Source of the DNA: JASLDZ01 sp964244065
GTDB lineage: Bacteria > Pseudomonadota > Alphaproteobacteria > Caulobacterales > Caulobacteraceae
DNA length: 64,000 nucleotides
Reading direction: 5' to 3'
Assembly (NCBI GenBank): GCA_964244065.1
Contig: CAXTHH010000002.1
Coordinates: 186,001-250,000 of the forward strand
The number at the start of each line of letters is the position of its first letter. Position 1 is the stretch's first letter. Shown here one piece after another: positions 52,897 to 61,553 of the stretch. The position numbers and the translations under genes were made by a program. A model generated the notes under the pieces. It did no database searches. It saw only the letters and a program-made list of their open reading frames with translations, and was not told where the DNA came from.

Positions 52897-53771
52897 TGGC
52901 GCGCACCCTCACGCTGGGCGTGATCCAGACCGCCTACGGCGAGGACATGGCGGCCAACATCGCCAGGACCGCCGACTTCGTGCGCGAGGCGGCCGGGCGG
53001 GGGGCGCAGGTGGTCCTGCCGTCGGAGCTGTTCCAGGGCCCGTACTTCTGCGTGACGCAGGAGGAGCGCTGGTTCGCCACCGCCCATCCCTGGCGCGAGC
53101 ACCCGTGCGTCACCGCCCTGGCGCCCCTCGCGCAGGAGCTGGGCGTGGTGATCCCCATCTCGATCTACGAGCGCGAGGGGCCGCACTACTACAACAGCCT
53201 GGTGATGGTGGACGCGGACGGGTCGCTGCTGGGCGTCTACCGCAAGAGCCACATTCCGGACGGGCCGGGGTACCAGGAGAAGTACTACTTCCGGCCGGGC
53301 GACACGGGCTTCAAGGTCTGGGACACCCGCTTTGCGCGGATCGGTGTGGGCGTCTGCTGGGACCAGTGGTACCCGGAGGCCGCCCGCGCCATGGCCCTGC
53401 AGGGGGCTGAGGCGCTGCTCTACCCCACCGCCATCGGCTCGGAGCCGCACGACAGCTCGCTGGACACGCGCGATCCGTGGCGGCGGGCCATGCAGGGGCA
53501 CGCGGTGAGCAACGTGATCCCGGTCGCCGCGGCGAACCGGATCGGGCTGGAGCCGGGGCCGGGCGGGGGGCAGAGCTTCTACGGCTCGTCGTTCCTGGCC
53601 GACCACCGGGGCGACCTGGTCGCGGAACTCGGCCGCGAGGACGAGGGCGTGCTGACGGCGACCTTCGACCTCGACTTCCTGCACACGCACCGCGCGGCCT
53701 GGGGCTTCTTCCGCGACCGGCGGACGGACCTGTACGAGGCGATCGGGCCGCAGCGGGTGTTCGGGACGTAG
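52896..53771 (+). CDS. aguB: N-carbamoylputrescine amidase
   Basis: Second step of the agmatine pathway: N-carbamoylputrescine to putrescine, CO2 and ammonia. The 291-residue nitrilase-superfamily protein has the Glu-Lys-Cys triad: VLPSELFQGPYFC (~39-51, catalytic Glu), YRKSHIPDGPGYQEKYYF (catalytic Lys) and IGVGVCWDQWYPEAAR (catalytic Cys, ~155). The GPYFCxxQ and SHIPDGPGYxEKYYF sequences are specific to AguB-type amidases. It overlaps aguA by one base (TGATG). Confidence 0.94.
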   Translation: MARTLTLGVIQTAYGEDMAANIARTADFVREAAGRGAQVVLPSELFQGPYFCVTQEERWFATAHPWREHPCVTALAPLAQELGVVIPISIYEREGPHYYNSLVMVDADGSLLGVYRKSHIPDGPGYQEKYYFRPGDTGFKVWDTRFARIGVGVCWDQWYPEAARAMALQGAEALLYPTAIGSEPHDSSLDTRDPWRRAMQGHAVSNVIPVAAANRIGLEPGPGGGQSFYGSSFLADHRGDLVAELGREDEGVLTATFDLDFLHTHRAAWGFFRDRRTDLYEAIGPQRVFGT

Positions 53772-53877
53772 CAGCGTTCCGCCCGAAAACGGCGCGGCAG
53801 CGCTGCTCCTGCGAACTCCGCATCGCAGGTGCGATCTTCTCAGGGGAAGGCTGCCGCCCGGTAGGCGGGGCGTCACG

Positions 53878-54831
53878 TCACCGCAGCGGCGGCAGCGGGG
53901 CCGGCAGCTCTTTCGGCGGGAACGCCGGGGCCTTGCCGGCGTCCTTCAGCGGCAACCAGGGCGTGCGCGCCATCGCCTCGCGCTCCACCTCGCACTGTCT
54001 GGCGGCGGGCGGGGCGCCGCCGGTCGAGCGCAGGGCCGCGAGCTCCAGCCGGGCCGCCTCCATGTCGGCGCGGAACTCCGCGTTGGCGTGCAGGGCGGCG
54101 ACGATCATGGAGGCGTTGACGCGGCCGCCCTCGATGTCGCTCACCGTGTGCACGCCGCAGACGACGCGGCTCTCGCCGTACGCCCGGGCGCGCTGGAAGA
54201 TCGGCGTGGCCAGGTCGGGCGCCAGCTCGGCCAGGATCAGCCCGTAGCTCCAGCCCACGAAGGTGTGGCCGCTGGGATAGGACCAGCTGTGCGCCACGCC
54301 GTCACGGATCTCGGGCGTGCAGATGTCGCCGCCGTAGCTCACGAACGGCCGCCAGTGCTGGAAGCGGTTCTTGGCGGCGGTGGTCTGCACCCCGGCGTCG
54401 GACCGGGCGCGGGTGAGCAGGCGCAGGAGGGCGGGCGCGGTCTGCGCGTTCAGGTCGAGGCCGAACACGCAGTCGAAGTCGGCCAGCACGGCGGCGGCGC
54501 TCTCGTCCGCGTCGCGCGTGGCCAGCGCCCAGCGCGGCGTGTCCTTCAGCTTCTGCGTCGCCTGGAAGGCCCGGCGGTCCACCAGCTCGGCGGGCTCGCG
54601 GGAGCCCGGGGTCGGCGGCTGGGGCAGCACGGCGTAGCCGTCCACCACCGGCGTGCGGCCGAGGTAGGGCGGGGCGGGCCGGGGCGCCTGCTCGACGGGC
54701 CGCGCCCCGCCCGCCTGCGCCGCGGGCGCGACCTGGGCGGGCGAGGGCGGCGGCGAGGGCGCCTGGGAGCCGGCGGCGAGCGCGACGGCCAGCACGGGTG
54801 CGGCGAGGGCGGCGGCGAGGCGGTCGCGCAT
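53878..54831 (-). CDS. Class A nonspecific acid phosphatase (PAP2 superfamily), exported, paralog 1
   Basis: A 317-residue periplasmic phosphatase. The signal peptide is MRDRLAAALAAPVLAVALAAG, followed by a Pro/Ala-rich linker. The three-part PAP2 active site is complete: KNRFQHWRPF (K-x6-RP), SYPSGHT (PSGH) and SRVVCGVHTVSDIEGGR (SR-x5-H-x3-D). Class A enzymes release phosphate from diverse monoesters. A paralog with the same motifs lies 17 bases upstream on the same strand, so the two form an operon. The C-terminal extension (residues ~285-317) is specific to this copy. Confidence 0.9.
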   Translation of the reverse strand: MRDRLAAALAAPVLAVALAAGSQAPSPPPSPAQVAPAAQAGGARPVEQAPRPAPPYLGRTPVVDGYAVLPQPPTPGSREPAELVDRRAFQATQKLKDTPRWALATRDADESAAAVLADFDCVFGLDLNAQTAPALLRLLTRARSDAGVQTTAAKNRFQHWRPFVSYGGDICTPEIRDGVAHSWSYPSGHTFVGWSYGLILAELAPDLATPIFQRARAYGESRVVCGVHTVSDIEGGRVNASMIVAALHANAEFRADMEAARLELAALRSTGGAPPAARQCEVEREAMARTPWLPLKDAGKAPAFPPKELPAPLPPLR

Positions 54832-54848
54832 GGGGCGGCTCCAGGGCG

Positions 54849-55691
54849 TCAGAAGGCGGGGCGGTCGAGGGCGCGGGCCTCGGCGGCGCAGCGGGCCGGG
54901 GGCGCGGCCCCCTGCGCGCGCAGGGCGGCGAGCTCGCGCCGGACGCGGGCGAGGTCGGCGCGGAAGGCGGCGTTCGTGTCCAGGCGGGCGACCACGGCGG
55001 CGCCCACCGCCCGGCCCGCCTCCACGTCGGACAGGTAGTGCACGCCGCACACCACCCGGCTGTCGCCGTAGGCGAGGCCGCGCCGGTGCAGCGCCTCGGC
55101 CCGCTCCGGCGCGACCTGCGCCAGCACCAGCGACCAGGCCCAGCCCGTGGCCGCGTGGCCGCTGGGGTAGGAGCCGGACCTCGCCAGCCAAGCGGGCACG
55201 GGCGAGAGGCACACGGGCCGGGGCTCGGCCACGAAGGGGCGGGGGCGGGCGTGGACGCCCTTGGCCCCCTGCAAGGCGGCGTCTACGTCGGTCATCACGC
55301 GCCCGAGCAGGGTGACGAGGGCGGGCGTGCGCTCCGGGGAGGGCTCGACGCCCAGGGCGCAGGCCAGCGCCGCGGGCGCGCGGGGCGTGTCCAGCTCGGC
55401 GTCCGCGGCGGCCAGAGCCCAGCGCGGGGAGCCCTGCAGCGCGCGAGTGGCGCGGTAGACGGCCAGGTCGGCGACGGAGCGTGCGGACCCCTCGGCCGGC
55501 GGCGGCGGCAGCAGCCGTGCGGCGTCTGGCGCGCCCTGCGGGCCCAGGTAGCCGGCGGGCCGGTCCGGATAGCCGGTCCAGGCCTGGAAGGCCGGGGCGG
55601 GGACGAGGCTCGCGCAGGCGGCGAGACCTCCCAGGCAGACGAGTTGGGCGGCCCCCGCCAGCAGCGGCCGCAGGCGGCGGAGGACGCTCAT
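54849..55691 (-). CDS. Class A nonspecific acid phosphatase-like lipoprotein, paralog 2
   Basis: A 280-residue PAP2-type phosphatase; the signal peptide ends in a good lipobox (LGGLAAC, Cys ~26), so it is probably lipid-anchored. Motifs: KGVHARPRPF (K-x6-RP), SYPSGHA and SRVVCGVHYLSDVEAGR. It is clearly homologous to the downstream gene (shared LKGSPRWALA/LKDTPRWALA, SRVVCGVH and the RRELAALR tail), pointing to a tandem duplication; the N-terminal domains have diverged. Confidence 0.88.
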   Translation of the reverse strand: MSVLRRLRPLLAGAAQLVCLGGLAACASLVPAPAFQAWTGYPDRPAGYLGPQGAPDAARLLPPPPAEGSARSVADLAVYRATRALQGSPRWALAAADAELDTPRAPAALACALGVEPSPERTPALVTLLGRVMTDVDAALQGAKGVHARPRPFVAEPRPVCLSPVPAWLARSGSYPSGHAATGWAWSLVLAQVAPERAEALHRRGLAYGDSRVVCGVHYLSDVEAGRAVGAAVVARLDTNAAFRADLARVRRELAALRAQGAAPPARCAAEARALDRPAF

Positions 55692-55735
55692 GCGGCGCCC
55701 CGGCTATCGCGCCAGCGCCCCGCCCACAAGCGGGC

Positions 55736-55876
55736 TCAGCCTTCGGCCGGGTCGCCGGCCTCGCCGAGGTGGCTCTCCTCGGGCGCGTCCACGGGGGCTG
55801 GGCCGTCGTCGCCCTCGGGCGCGCCGCCCTCGGCGGGGTCGCGGCCCGCGGGGGAGAGGTCGTCGGGGTCGGGCAT
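55736..55876 (-). CDS. Small acidic hypothetical protein
   Basis: A 46-residue ORF, MPDPDDLSPAGRDPAEGG then GAPEGDDGPAPVDAPEES and a Gly/Glu-rich end. It is strongly acidic and probably disordered. GGAG lies 7 bases before the ATG. It occupies the gap between the MHS transporter and phosphatase paralog 2 on the same strand. No family is recognised; low-complexity ORFs in GC-rich DNA can be spurious. Confidence 0.4.
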   Translation of the reverse strand: MPDPDDLSPAGRDPAEGGAPEGDDGPAPVDAPEESHLGEAGDPAEG

Positions 55877-55909
55877 GGGGCGCTCCGGGTGGATGGACCG
55901 GAGCAACGC

Positions 55910-57574
55910 TCAGGCGTCCAGGTCGGTCCCGCGCGTCTCCGGCAGGAAGACCACCGCCGCCAGCACCGCGATGGCGCCGCCCACCACGGGGTACCACAGG
56001 CCGAAGTGGATGTTCCCGCTCGCCACCACCATGGCGTAGGCGGTCGCCGGCAGGAACCCGCCCACCCAGCCGGTGCCGAGGTGGTAGGGCAGCGACAGCG
56101 CCGTGTAGCGCACCCGCGTGGGGAACAGCTCCACCAGCGTCGCCGCCTGCGGGCCGTAGAGCGCGGTCGCGCCGACGGTGAACACCAGCAGCACCAGGAA
56201 CAGGCCCACCGCGTTCGTGCCCTCGGCCGTGCCGGTGGGGTAGCCGGCGGCGCGCAGGGCGCCGCCGATCCGCTCGGCGGCGCCCTTCTTCACGGCGGCG
56301 AAGGAGGCCTTGTCGAGGCCCGCGCCCTCCGGCGCCACCACCACCCGGTCGCCCACGCGCACCTCCGCCGGCCGGCCGGCGGCCAGTGGCGCGTTGACGT
56401 AGGAGACGCCCAGGGCGCTCAGCGTCGCCTTGGCCGTGTCGCAGGAGGAGCGGTACTGCGCCCGGCCCACGGGATCGAACTGCACGGCGCAGGCCTCAGG
56501 ATCGGCCGCCACCGTCACGGGCGCGGCGCGGGTGGCGGCGACCAGGCGCGGGTTGCCGAGCTCGGTCATCAGCTGGAAGCCGGGGAACAGGGCGGCGGTG
56601 GCCAGCAGCGTGCCCAGCGTGGTCACCCACTTGCGGCCCACCCTGTCCGACAGCCAGCCGAAGAAGACGTAGAGGGGGGCGGAGGCGACCACCACCGCGA
56701 TCATCACCGCGTTCACCGTGGCGGGGGCCACGTGCACGACGCGCTCGATGAACACCTGGGCGTAGAAGAAGGCGCAGTACCAGACCGACCCCTGGGCCAC
56801 CATCAGGGCGAACAGGGCGATCAGCACGCGCTTCAGATTGGGCCAGCGGCCGAAGGCCTCGCGGTAGGGCGCCTTGGAGACGTTCCCCTCCGCCGCCAGC
56901 GCCTTGAACGAGGGGCTTTCCGACAGCTTCAGCCGGATCCAGATGGACACGGCCAGGAGGCCCGCGGAGGCGAGGAAGGGCACGCGCCAGGCCCAGGCGT
57001 CGAACGTCCGTTCGCCGGCGAGGCTGCGGGTGGCGAGCGTGACCAGCAGGGCGGCGCAGAGGCCGATGGCTGCGGAGGTCTGGATGAAGCTCGTGTAGAA
57101 GCCGCGCCGCGCCGGCGGGGCGTGCTCGGCCACATAGATGGCCGCTCCGCCGTACTCGCCGCCGAGCGCGACGCCCTGCAGCATGCGCAGCAGGAGGAAC
57201 AGCAGGGGGCTGGCGACGCCGATCTGGGCGAAGGTGGGCAGGCAGCCGATCAGGAAGGTGGCCGCACCCATCAGGCTGACGGTGATCAGGAAGGCGCCCT
57301 TGCGCCCCGTGCGGTCGCCGATGCGGCCGAAGATCAGCGCGCCCACCGGCCGGAAGGCGAAACCCACGGCGAAGGAGCCCAGGGCGAAGACGAGGGCGGC
57401 GGCGTCGTCCAGCCCGGCGGAGAAGTTGCGGGCGATCACCCCCGCCAGGGGCACGAAGACGAAGAAGTCGTACCATTCGAAGGCGGTGCCGGCAGCCGAG
57501 GCCGCGATCACCACGCGCATGTCGGCGGGCTTGTCCGCCGCGGGCGTCAGGCCGCCCGCCTCAACCGCCGCCAT
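55910..57574 (-). CDS. MFS transporter of the metabolite:H+ symporter (MHS) family with a large extracytoplasmic insert
   Basis: A 554-residue inner-membrane proton symporter with 12 predicted membrane segments. MHS signatures: GTAFEWYDFFVFVPLA (~30-45), GRIGDRTGRKGAFLITV in loop 2-3, LRMLQGVALGGEYGGAAIYVAEHAPPARRG (~128-157) and DRVGRKW in the second half. The relatives are dicarboxylate, shikimate or proline/betaine permeases. A ~110-residue hydrophilic insert (~345-455) with two Cys (EACAVQF and SSCDTAK) separates later helices, and such an insert is unusual for the family. The substrate cannot be read from sequence. Confidence 0.88.
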   Translation of the reverse strand: MAAVEAGGLTPAADKPADMRVVIAASAAGTAFEWYDFFVFVPLAGVIARNFSAGLDDAAALVFALGSFAVGFAFRPVGALIFGRIGDRTGRKGAFLITVSLMGAATFLIGCLPTFAQIGVASPLLFLLLRMLQGVALGGEYGGAAIYVAEHAPPARRGFYTSFIQTSAAIGLCAALLVTLATRSLAGERTFDAWAWRVPFLASAGLLAVSIWIRLKLSESPSFKALAAEGNVSKAPYREAFGRWPNLKRVLIALFALMVAQGSVWYCAFFYAQVFIERVVHVAPATVNAVMIAVVVASAPLYVFFGWLSDRVGRKWVTTLGTLLATAALFPGFQLMTELGNPRLVAATRAAPVTVAADPEACAVQFDPVGRAQYRSSCDTAKATLSALGVSYVNAPLAAGRPAEVRVGDRVVVAPEGAGLDKASFAAVKKGAAERIGGALRAAGYPTGTAEGTNAVGLFLVLLVFTVGATALYGPQAATLVELFPTRVRYTALSLPYHLGTGWVGGFLPATAYAMVVASGNIHFGLWYPVVGGAIAVLAAVVFLPETRGTDLDA

Positions 57575-57694
57575 CCCGTCTCCCCACGCTCCGTCGCACG
57601 CAGGCTTAGCACCGTGGCGGAGCGGGGCGAAACGCGGGAGCGTCCACGCGGGATCGCGCCGCCGGCCGGAGCCGGCGGCGCGCCGTCGTCACCT

Positions 57695-57714
57695 GCGCCG
57701 GCCCAGGCCGGCGC
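57695..57714. terminator. Hairpin, possible terminator
   Basis: A perfect 9-bp inverted repeat GCGCCGGCC/GGCCGGCGC between the convergent-side end of the entericidin-like gene and the start of the transporter. There is no U-run, so termination is only a possibility. Confidence 0.35.
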
Positions 57715-57724
57715 GAGGCGAGCC

Positions 57725-57862
57725 TCAGTTCTTGACGTCGCGGGCGGTGTCGGTGACCGCGGCGCCGGCGGCGCTGACGTCCTTGCCGGCGCCTTCGACG
57801 GTGTTGCAGGCCGAGACGGCCAGGGCGGCGGCCGCGGCGGCGAGAACGATGAGCTTGCGCAT
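57725..57862 (-). CDS. Entericidin A/B family lipoprotein
   Basis: A 45-residue precursor: MRKLIVLAAAAAALAVSAC is a lipoprotein signal with lipobox VSAC, and the mature peptide NTVEGAGKDVSAAGAAVTDTA matches the EcnA/EcnB consensus (CNTVxGxGxDVxxxG). Entericidins are small envelope lipoproteins often induced in stationary phase. AGGAG lies 7 bases upstream of the ATG. It follows phyK on the same strand, so stress control is plausible, though no EcfG promoter is seen directly before it. Confidence 0.85.
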   Translation of the reverse strand: MRKLIVLAAAAAALAVSACNTVEGAGKDVSAAGAAVTDTARDVKN

Positions 57863-57930
57863 GTGAATCTCCTCTTCGGGAGGGGTCCGGTCCAGCCCGA
57901 TCATCCCCTCTCAGGCGAGGGTTCCAATGC

Positions 57931-59643
57931 TCAAGCCGCCAATGGGTTCCCCATCGGCGGCCGCAGCGTTTCGACCACCGGCGGCGCGGGAGGCGTTTCC
58001 GGCAGCGGGAACGAGAGGCGGATCGTCCGGGCGCCGCCGTCGCCGACCTCGACCTCCGAGCGTCCGCGCAGCTGGCGGGCGTAGGCGGTCATCAGCGTCC
58101 GGCCGACGTCGCCGGGATCGGCCCGCGCCTCCGTCCCGCCCTCGTCGGCGATCTCCAGCCGCACCTCGGAGCCTTCCACGCGGAAGCGGATGTGGATGGC
58201 CCCGCCGTTGGCGGCGGCGGCCTTGCGCGCCTGGGTCAGCGCCTCCACGGCGAACAGGGCCAGGGGGGCGAGCTTGTCCGGGTCGATCTCCAGGTCGTCC
58301 GCCACCAGGTCGGTGCGGACGGGGCCGGCGCGGCCGAGGGCGCCCTCGCCCTGGATCAGCTGCGCGATCAGCTCCTCCAGGAACTGGCGCACGTCCACCC
58401 GGCGCAGGTCGGCGCTCTGGTAGAGGGCGCGGTAGATCAGGGCCAGCGCGGTGATCCGCTGGCGCGTGTCGTACATGGCCGCCCTCGCCTCGGGGTCGGT
58501 GAGGGCGCGCTGCTGCATGTTCAGCAGGCTGGTGATCACCTGCAGGTTGTTCTTCACCCGGTGGTGGATCTCGCGCATCAGCGCGTCCTTCTGCGCCAGG
58601 TGGTCGCGGGCGGCCTGGTCCCGGGTGACGATGGCGTCGGCCATGGCGTCCAGCGTCTGCGCCAGGGCGCGGATCTCCACGGGGGCCACGGCGGCCTGCA
58701 CGGGGCGGACGGAGAAGCGCCCACGGGCGTAGATGGCGGCGATCCGGTCCAGGTACTCCAGCCAGCGGATCACCACCCGGTCGGTCACCACCCACACCAC
58801 CGCCCAGGCCGTCAGCCAGGCCAGCAGCGGCAGCACCAGCACGGTGAGCGGGTTCAGCCGGGCCCAGGAGAGCAGGCCCGGCTGCGGCGCCGAGAGCACC
58901 AGCTGCACGCCCCCGTCCTCCACCAGGCGCGAGACCACGTGCGTGCGCAGCTCGCCGGAGGGCGTGCGCGCGCGGTAGGTGAGGGCGCCGCCCGCGTCAG
59001 GCTTCAGGCCGGGGGGGATCGGAGCGAAGGCGCCCGCCTTGTCCGCCAGGAGCGAGCGGCCCGTCGCGTCCACCAGCTCCACCGCGGTGCCGGCGGGCAG
59101 GGAGGGGTCGCGGGCATCCGGCCGCAGGCCGGAGAGCGGGATCAGCGCCACCACGGCCCCCGCGAAGCTTCCGCCCGGACCGTCCACGCGGCGGGCGGCC
59201 ACCAGCTCGGGGCCGGGCGTGCGCGCCGAGCGCGCCAGCACCAGCCGCTCGCCGGCCGCCAGGCGCTGGAACCACTCGCGGCCGCGGCGGGTCTGCGGGT
59301 CAGTGTCGGTGGTCCGCGCCGCGCACTGCACGCGACCGTCGGCGGCGAGGCGCACGAGGTTGGTGTAGCCGCCCAGCCGGTCGGCCACCTCCGCCAGGCG
59401 CAGGCTGCAGCCCAGGCCGGCGGTCTGCGGCGTGATGCTCTCCAGCAGGGTCTCCGCGGCGCCCACGCGCGCCTGCGCGCCGATGGCGGAGCGCTCGGCC
59501 GCCTGCACCAGCTGGCTGCGGCGGACGGCGGCGTCGTAGCGGAAGGAGGAGAGGGCCTGCAGCACCCCCAGCGCCAGCACGGGCGTCAGGGCGACGACGA
59601 GCGCGATCGCGAGGCGGACGCGGATGGTCATCCGGTCCGCCAC
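57931..59643 (-). CDS. phyK: Sensor histidine kinase of the general stress response (PhyK-like)
   Basis: A 570-residue membrane kinase: TM1 (VRLAIALVVALTPVLALGVL), a periplasmic sensory domain (~30-260), TM2 (LTVLVLPLLAWLTAWAVVWVV, ~275-295), a HAMP-like linker, then a HisKA_2-type phosphoacceptor helix REIHHRVKNNLQVITSLL with the His at ~357. A reduced HATPase region follows (VEALTQARKAAAANGG, IADEGG). Family knowledge places PhyK as the kinase that phosphorylates PhyR under stress. It is the third gene of the nepR-ecfG-phyK operon, 4 bases after ecfG. Confidence 0.88.
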   Translation of the reverse strand: MADRMTIRVRLAIALVVALTPVLALGVLQALSSFRYDAAVRRSQLVQAAERSAIGAQARVGAAETLLESITPQTAGLGCSLRLAEVADRLGGYTNLVRLAADGRVQCAARTTDTDPQTRRGREWFQRLAAGERLVLARSARTPGPELVAARRVDGPGGSFAGAVVALIPLSGLRPDARDPSLPAGTAVELVDATGRSLLADKAGAFAPIPPGLKPDAGGALTYRARTPSGELRTHVVSRLVEDGGVQLVLSAPQPGLLSWARLNPLTVLVLPLLAWLTAWAVVWVVTDRVVIRWLEYLDRIAAIYARGRFSVRPVQAAVAPVEIRALAQTLDAMADAIVTRDQAARDHLAQKDALMREIHHRVKNNLQVITSLLNMQQRALTDPEARAAMYDTRQRITALALIYRALYQSADLRRVDVRQFLEELIAQLIQGEGALGRAGPVRTDLVADDLEIDPDKLAPLALFAVEALTQARKAAAANGGAIHIRFRVEGSEVRLEIADEGGTEARADPGDVGRTLMTAYARQLRGRSEVEVGDGGARTIRLSFPLPETPPAPPVVETLRPPMGNPLAA

Positions 59644-59647
59644 GCGC

Positions 59648-60244
59648 CTAGCGCGCGCCGCCGCTCAGGCGATCCGCGTCCGCCAGGATGGCGCGCATGG
59701 CCTCGCCGGCGGGCGTTCCGTCCCGGTCGTAGGCCCCGTCCTCGAGAATGCCGTGCAGGGCCCGGCGGGCGCGGGAGACGCGGCTCTTCACCGTGCCGAC
59801 GGCGCAGCCGCAGATGTCGGCCGCCTCCTCGTAGGCGAAGCCCCCGGCGCCGACGAGGATCAGCGCCTCGCGCTGCTCGGTGGGCAGCATGCCGAGGGCC
59901 AGCCGCATCTCGTCCAGGGCGATGGGGCTGGCGGGGTCGTCGATGGCGACCAGGGTGCGCTCCGCGGCCTCCTGGTCCAGCTGGCTCTGGCGCCAGCTCC
60001 TGCGCTTCTCGCTGTAGAACTGGTTGCGCAGGATCATGAAGGTCCAGGCCTTCATGTTGGTGCCCATCTGGAACGAGGACCGCGCGTCCCACGCCTTCAT
60101 CACCGCGTCCTGCGCGAGGTCGTCGGCGGCCGCCGCGTCGCCGCACAGGGTGCGGGCGAAGGCGCGGAGGTGGGGGATGAGGGCGACGAGGTCCCGCTTG
60201 AAGATCTTCTCTTCGGCCGCGTCCAGTTCGACTCTACGCACCAT
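59648..60244 (-). CDS. ecfG: RNA polymerase sigma factor, EcfG family (general stress sigma)
   Basis: A 198-residue ECF sigma factor. Region 2 is FARTLCGDAAAADDLAQDAVMKAWDARSSF plus FMILRNQFYSEKRRSWR (~28-85); region 4 is ALGMLPTEQREALILVGAGGFAYEEAADICGCAVGTVKSRVSRARRAL (~116-163). The AGGFAYEEAA and CAVGTVKSRVSRARR stretches are characteristic of EcfG/SigT. It directs transcription from GGAAC-N16/17-CGTT promoters. Its ATG overlaps the nepR stop by one base (TGATG), linking sigma to its anti-sigma factor. Confidence 0.93.
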   Translation of the reverse strand: MVRRVELDAAEEKIFKRDLVALIPHLRAFARTLCGDAAAADDLAQDAVMKAWDARSSFQMGTNMKAWTFMILRNQFYSEKRRSWRQSQLDQEAAERTLVAIDDPASPIALDEMRLALGMLPTEQREALILVGAGGFAYEEAADICGCAVGTVKSRVSRARRALHGILEDGAYDRDGTPAGEAMRAILADADRLSGGAR

Positions 60245-60474
60245 CAGTCCTGTCCGCCCGGCTCGCGCCCACCCTTCAGAGGTGGCGCGCCGTCCGCGCG
60301 GCGCAAGATGTCCAGGAACTCGTCGGGCACGGGCTCGCTGACGATGTCGTCGAACATCTGGCGCAGCTTCACGCCGATCGCCTGCTGGCGCAAGCGCGCC
60401 TCCTCGATGGCCGGCTCGTCCCGCCGCTCGTCGTCCGCGCTCATCCAGCCCTTCACATTCCGCAGCGCGTCCAT
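60244..60474 (-). CDS. nepR: Anti-sigma factor NepR
   Basis: A 76-residue helical protein that holds EcfG inactive until phosphorylated PhyR takes it away. The conserved core is QQAIGVKLRQMFDDIVSEPVPDEFLDIL (~31-58), the NepR family's two-helix sigma- and PhyR-binding segment, with variable ends. The first ATG (60474) is used; one at 60444 is also possible. It leads the nepR-ecfG-phyK operon, divergent from phyR. Confidence 0.93.
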   Translation of the reverse strand: MDALRNVKGWMSADDERRDEPAIEEARLRQQAIGVKLRQMFDDIVSEPVPDEFLDILRRADGAPPLKGGREPGGQD

Positions 60475-60500
60475 GGCTCGACAGCGACTGCAGCCCGCGC

Positions 60501-60525
60501 AATCCGCAAAAGGGGGTTAGGTTCC
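60501..60525 (-). promoter_or_regulatory. Weak EcfG-type promoter candidate for nepR-ecfG
   Basis: On the minus strand GGAAC (60525-60521), a 16-base spacer and GATT (60504-60501) sit 27 bases before nepR. The -35 element is perfect but the -10 departs from CGTT, so autoregulation is possible rather than shown. Confidence 0.4.
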
Positions 60526-60563
60526 GGCGCGGCCGTGCTAGAACGTCGCAGGCAAGGGGCCTC

Positions 60564-60588
60564 GGAACCTCGGCGCCGGGCCGACGTT
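60564..60588 (+). promoter_or_regulatory. EcfG promoter of phyR
   Basis: GGAAC, a 16-base spacer and CGTT match the general-stress consensus exactly, 82 bases upstream of the phyR ATG. This closes a positive loop in which EcfG drives synthesis of PhyR. Confidence 0.75.
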
Positions 60589-60669
60589 GCGGGAACGCCG
60601 CGCAGACGCGGCGACCGGCGGCGGCGCGGCCGCCCGAACACCGTCGGCGAGCCCGACCTTGGAGTGGAC

Positions 60670-61476
60670 ATGGGTCTTTTGGAACGGCTGGCGCCGCATC
60701 TCCCCTACGTGCGCCGCTACGCCCGCGCGCTGACGGGCGACCAGACGGCGGGCGACCAGTACGTGCGCGCCTCGCTGGAGGCGCTGGCCGCTGGCGAGCG
60801 GCAGCTGCCGGCGCACCTCACGCCGCGGGTGGCGCTCTATCACGTGTTCCACACCATCTGGTCCTCGACGGGCGCGGCGCTGGACGAGGGCGGCCGCCCC
60901 GCCGCAGGCCACGACTCGCCCGACCCGTCCAAGCGGCTGATGCGCATCACCCCCCGCAGCCGGCAGGCGTTCCTGCTGACCTCGCTGGAGGGCTTCAGCC
61001 CCACGGAGGCAGGCCAGATCCTGGGCGCCCCCGCCCCGGAGATCGAGACGCTGATCGCCGACGCCCAGCGCGAGCTGGACGCCGAGCTCGCCACCCAGGT
61101 GCTGATCATCGAGGACGAGCCGGTGATCGCCTCGGACATCGAGGCGCTGGTCAAGGAGCTCGGCCACGAGGTGCTCGACGTCGCCGCCACCCGCACCGAG
61201 GCGGTGGAGGCGGTGCAGCGCCGGACGCCCGGCCTGGTGCTGGCCGACATCCAGCTGGCGGACGGCTCCAGCGGCATCGACGCGGTGAAGGACATCCTGG
61301 GCCAACACGACGTGCCGGTGATCTTCATCACCGCCTTCCCCGAGCGCCTGCTCACGGGGGAGCGGCCGGAGCCCACCTTCCTGATCACCAAGCCGTTCCA
61401 GCCGGAGACGGTGAAGGCGGCGATCGGCCAGGCGCTGTTCTTCCACCCCGGCCGGTCGTCGCGCCAGGCGGCCTGA
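60670..61476 (+). CDS. phyR: General stress response regulator PhyR
   Basis: A 268-residue anti-anti-sigma factor. The N-terminal domain (~1-125) mimics an ECF sigma: LLERLAPHLPYVRRYARALTGDQTAGDQYVRASLEAL and FLLTSLEGFSPTEAGQIL. The C-terminal receiver domain (~140-268) has VLIIEDEPVIASDIEAL (acidic pocket), VLADIQLADGSSGID (phospho-acceptor Asp) and ITKPF (Lys). When phosphorylated it binds NepR and frees EcfG. The ATG at 60670 was chosen because it begins the sigma-like domain; upstream codons read through the promoter. Confidence 0.95.
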   Translation: MGLLERLAPHLPYVRRYARALTGDQTAGDQYVRASLEALAAGERQLPAHLTPRVALYHVFHTIWSSTGAALDEGGRPAAGHDSPDPSKRLMRITPRSRQAFLLTSLEGFSPTEAGQILGAPAPEIETLIADAQRELDAELATQVLIIEDEPVIASDIEALVKELGHEVLDVAATRTEAVEAVQRRTPGLVLADIQLADGSSGIDAVKDILGQHDVPVIFITAFPERLLTGERPEPTFLITKPFQPETVKAAIGQALFFHPGRSSRQAA

Positions 61477-61490
61477 CCGGCCCCGCCCAC

Positions 61491-61515
61491 GGAACCGGGC
61501 CTGCGGGCGGGCGTT
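61491..61515 (+). promoter_or_regulatory. EcfG promoter of the DUF883-like operon
   Basis: GGAAC, a 16-base spacer and CGTT match the consensus exactly, starting 15 bases after the phyR stop and ending 39 bases before the next ATG. Confidence 0.75.
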
Positions 61516-61553
61516 GCCGCGCCGCACGGCTCCGTTCGCTCAAGGACCCCTCC

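Noticed and set aside
57863..57921. EcfG promoter for the entericidin-like gene
   Set aside because: A GGAAC is present on the minus strand but no CGTT-like element lies 16-17 bases downstream.
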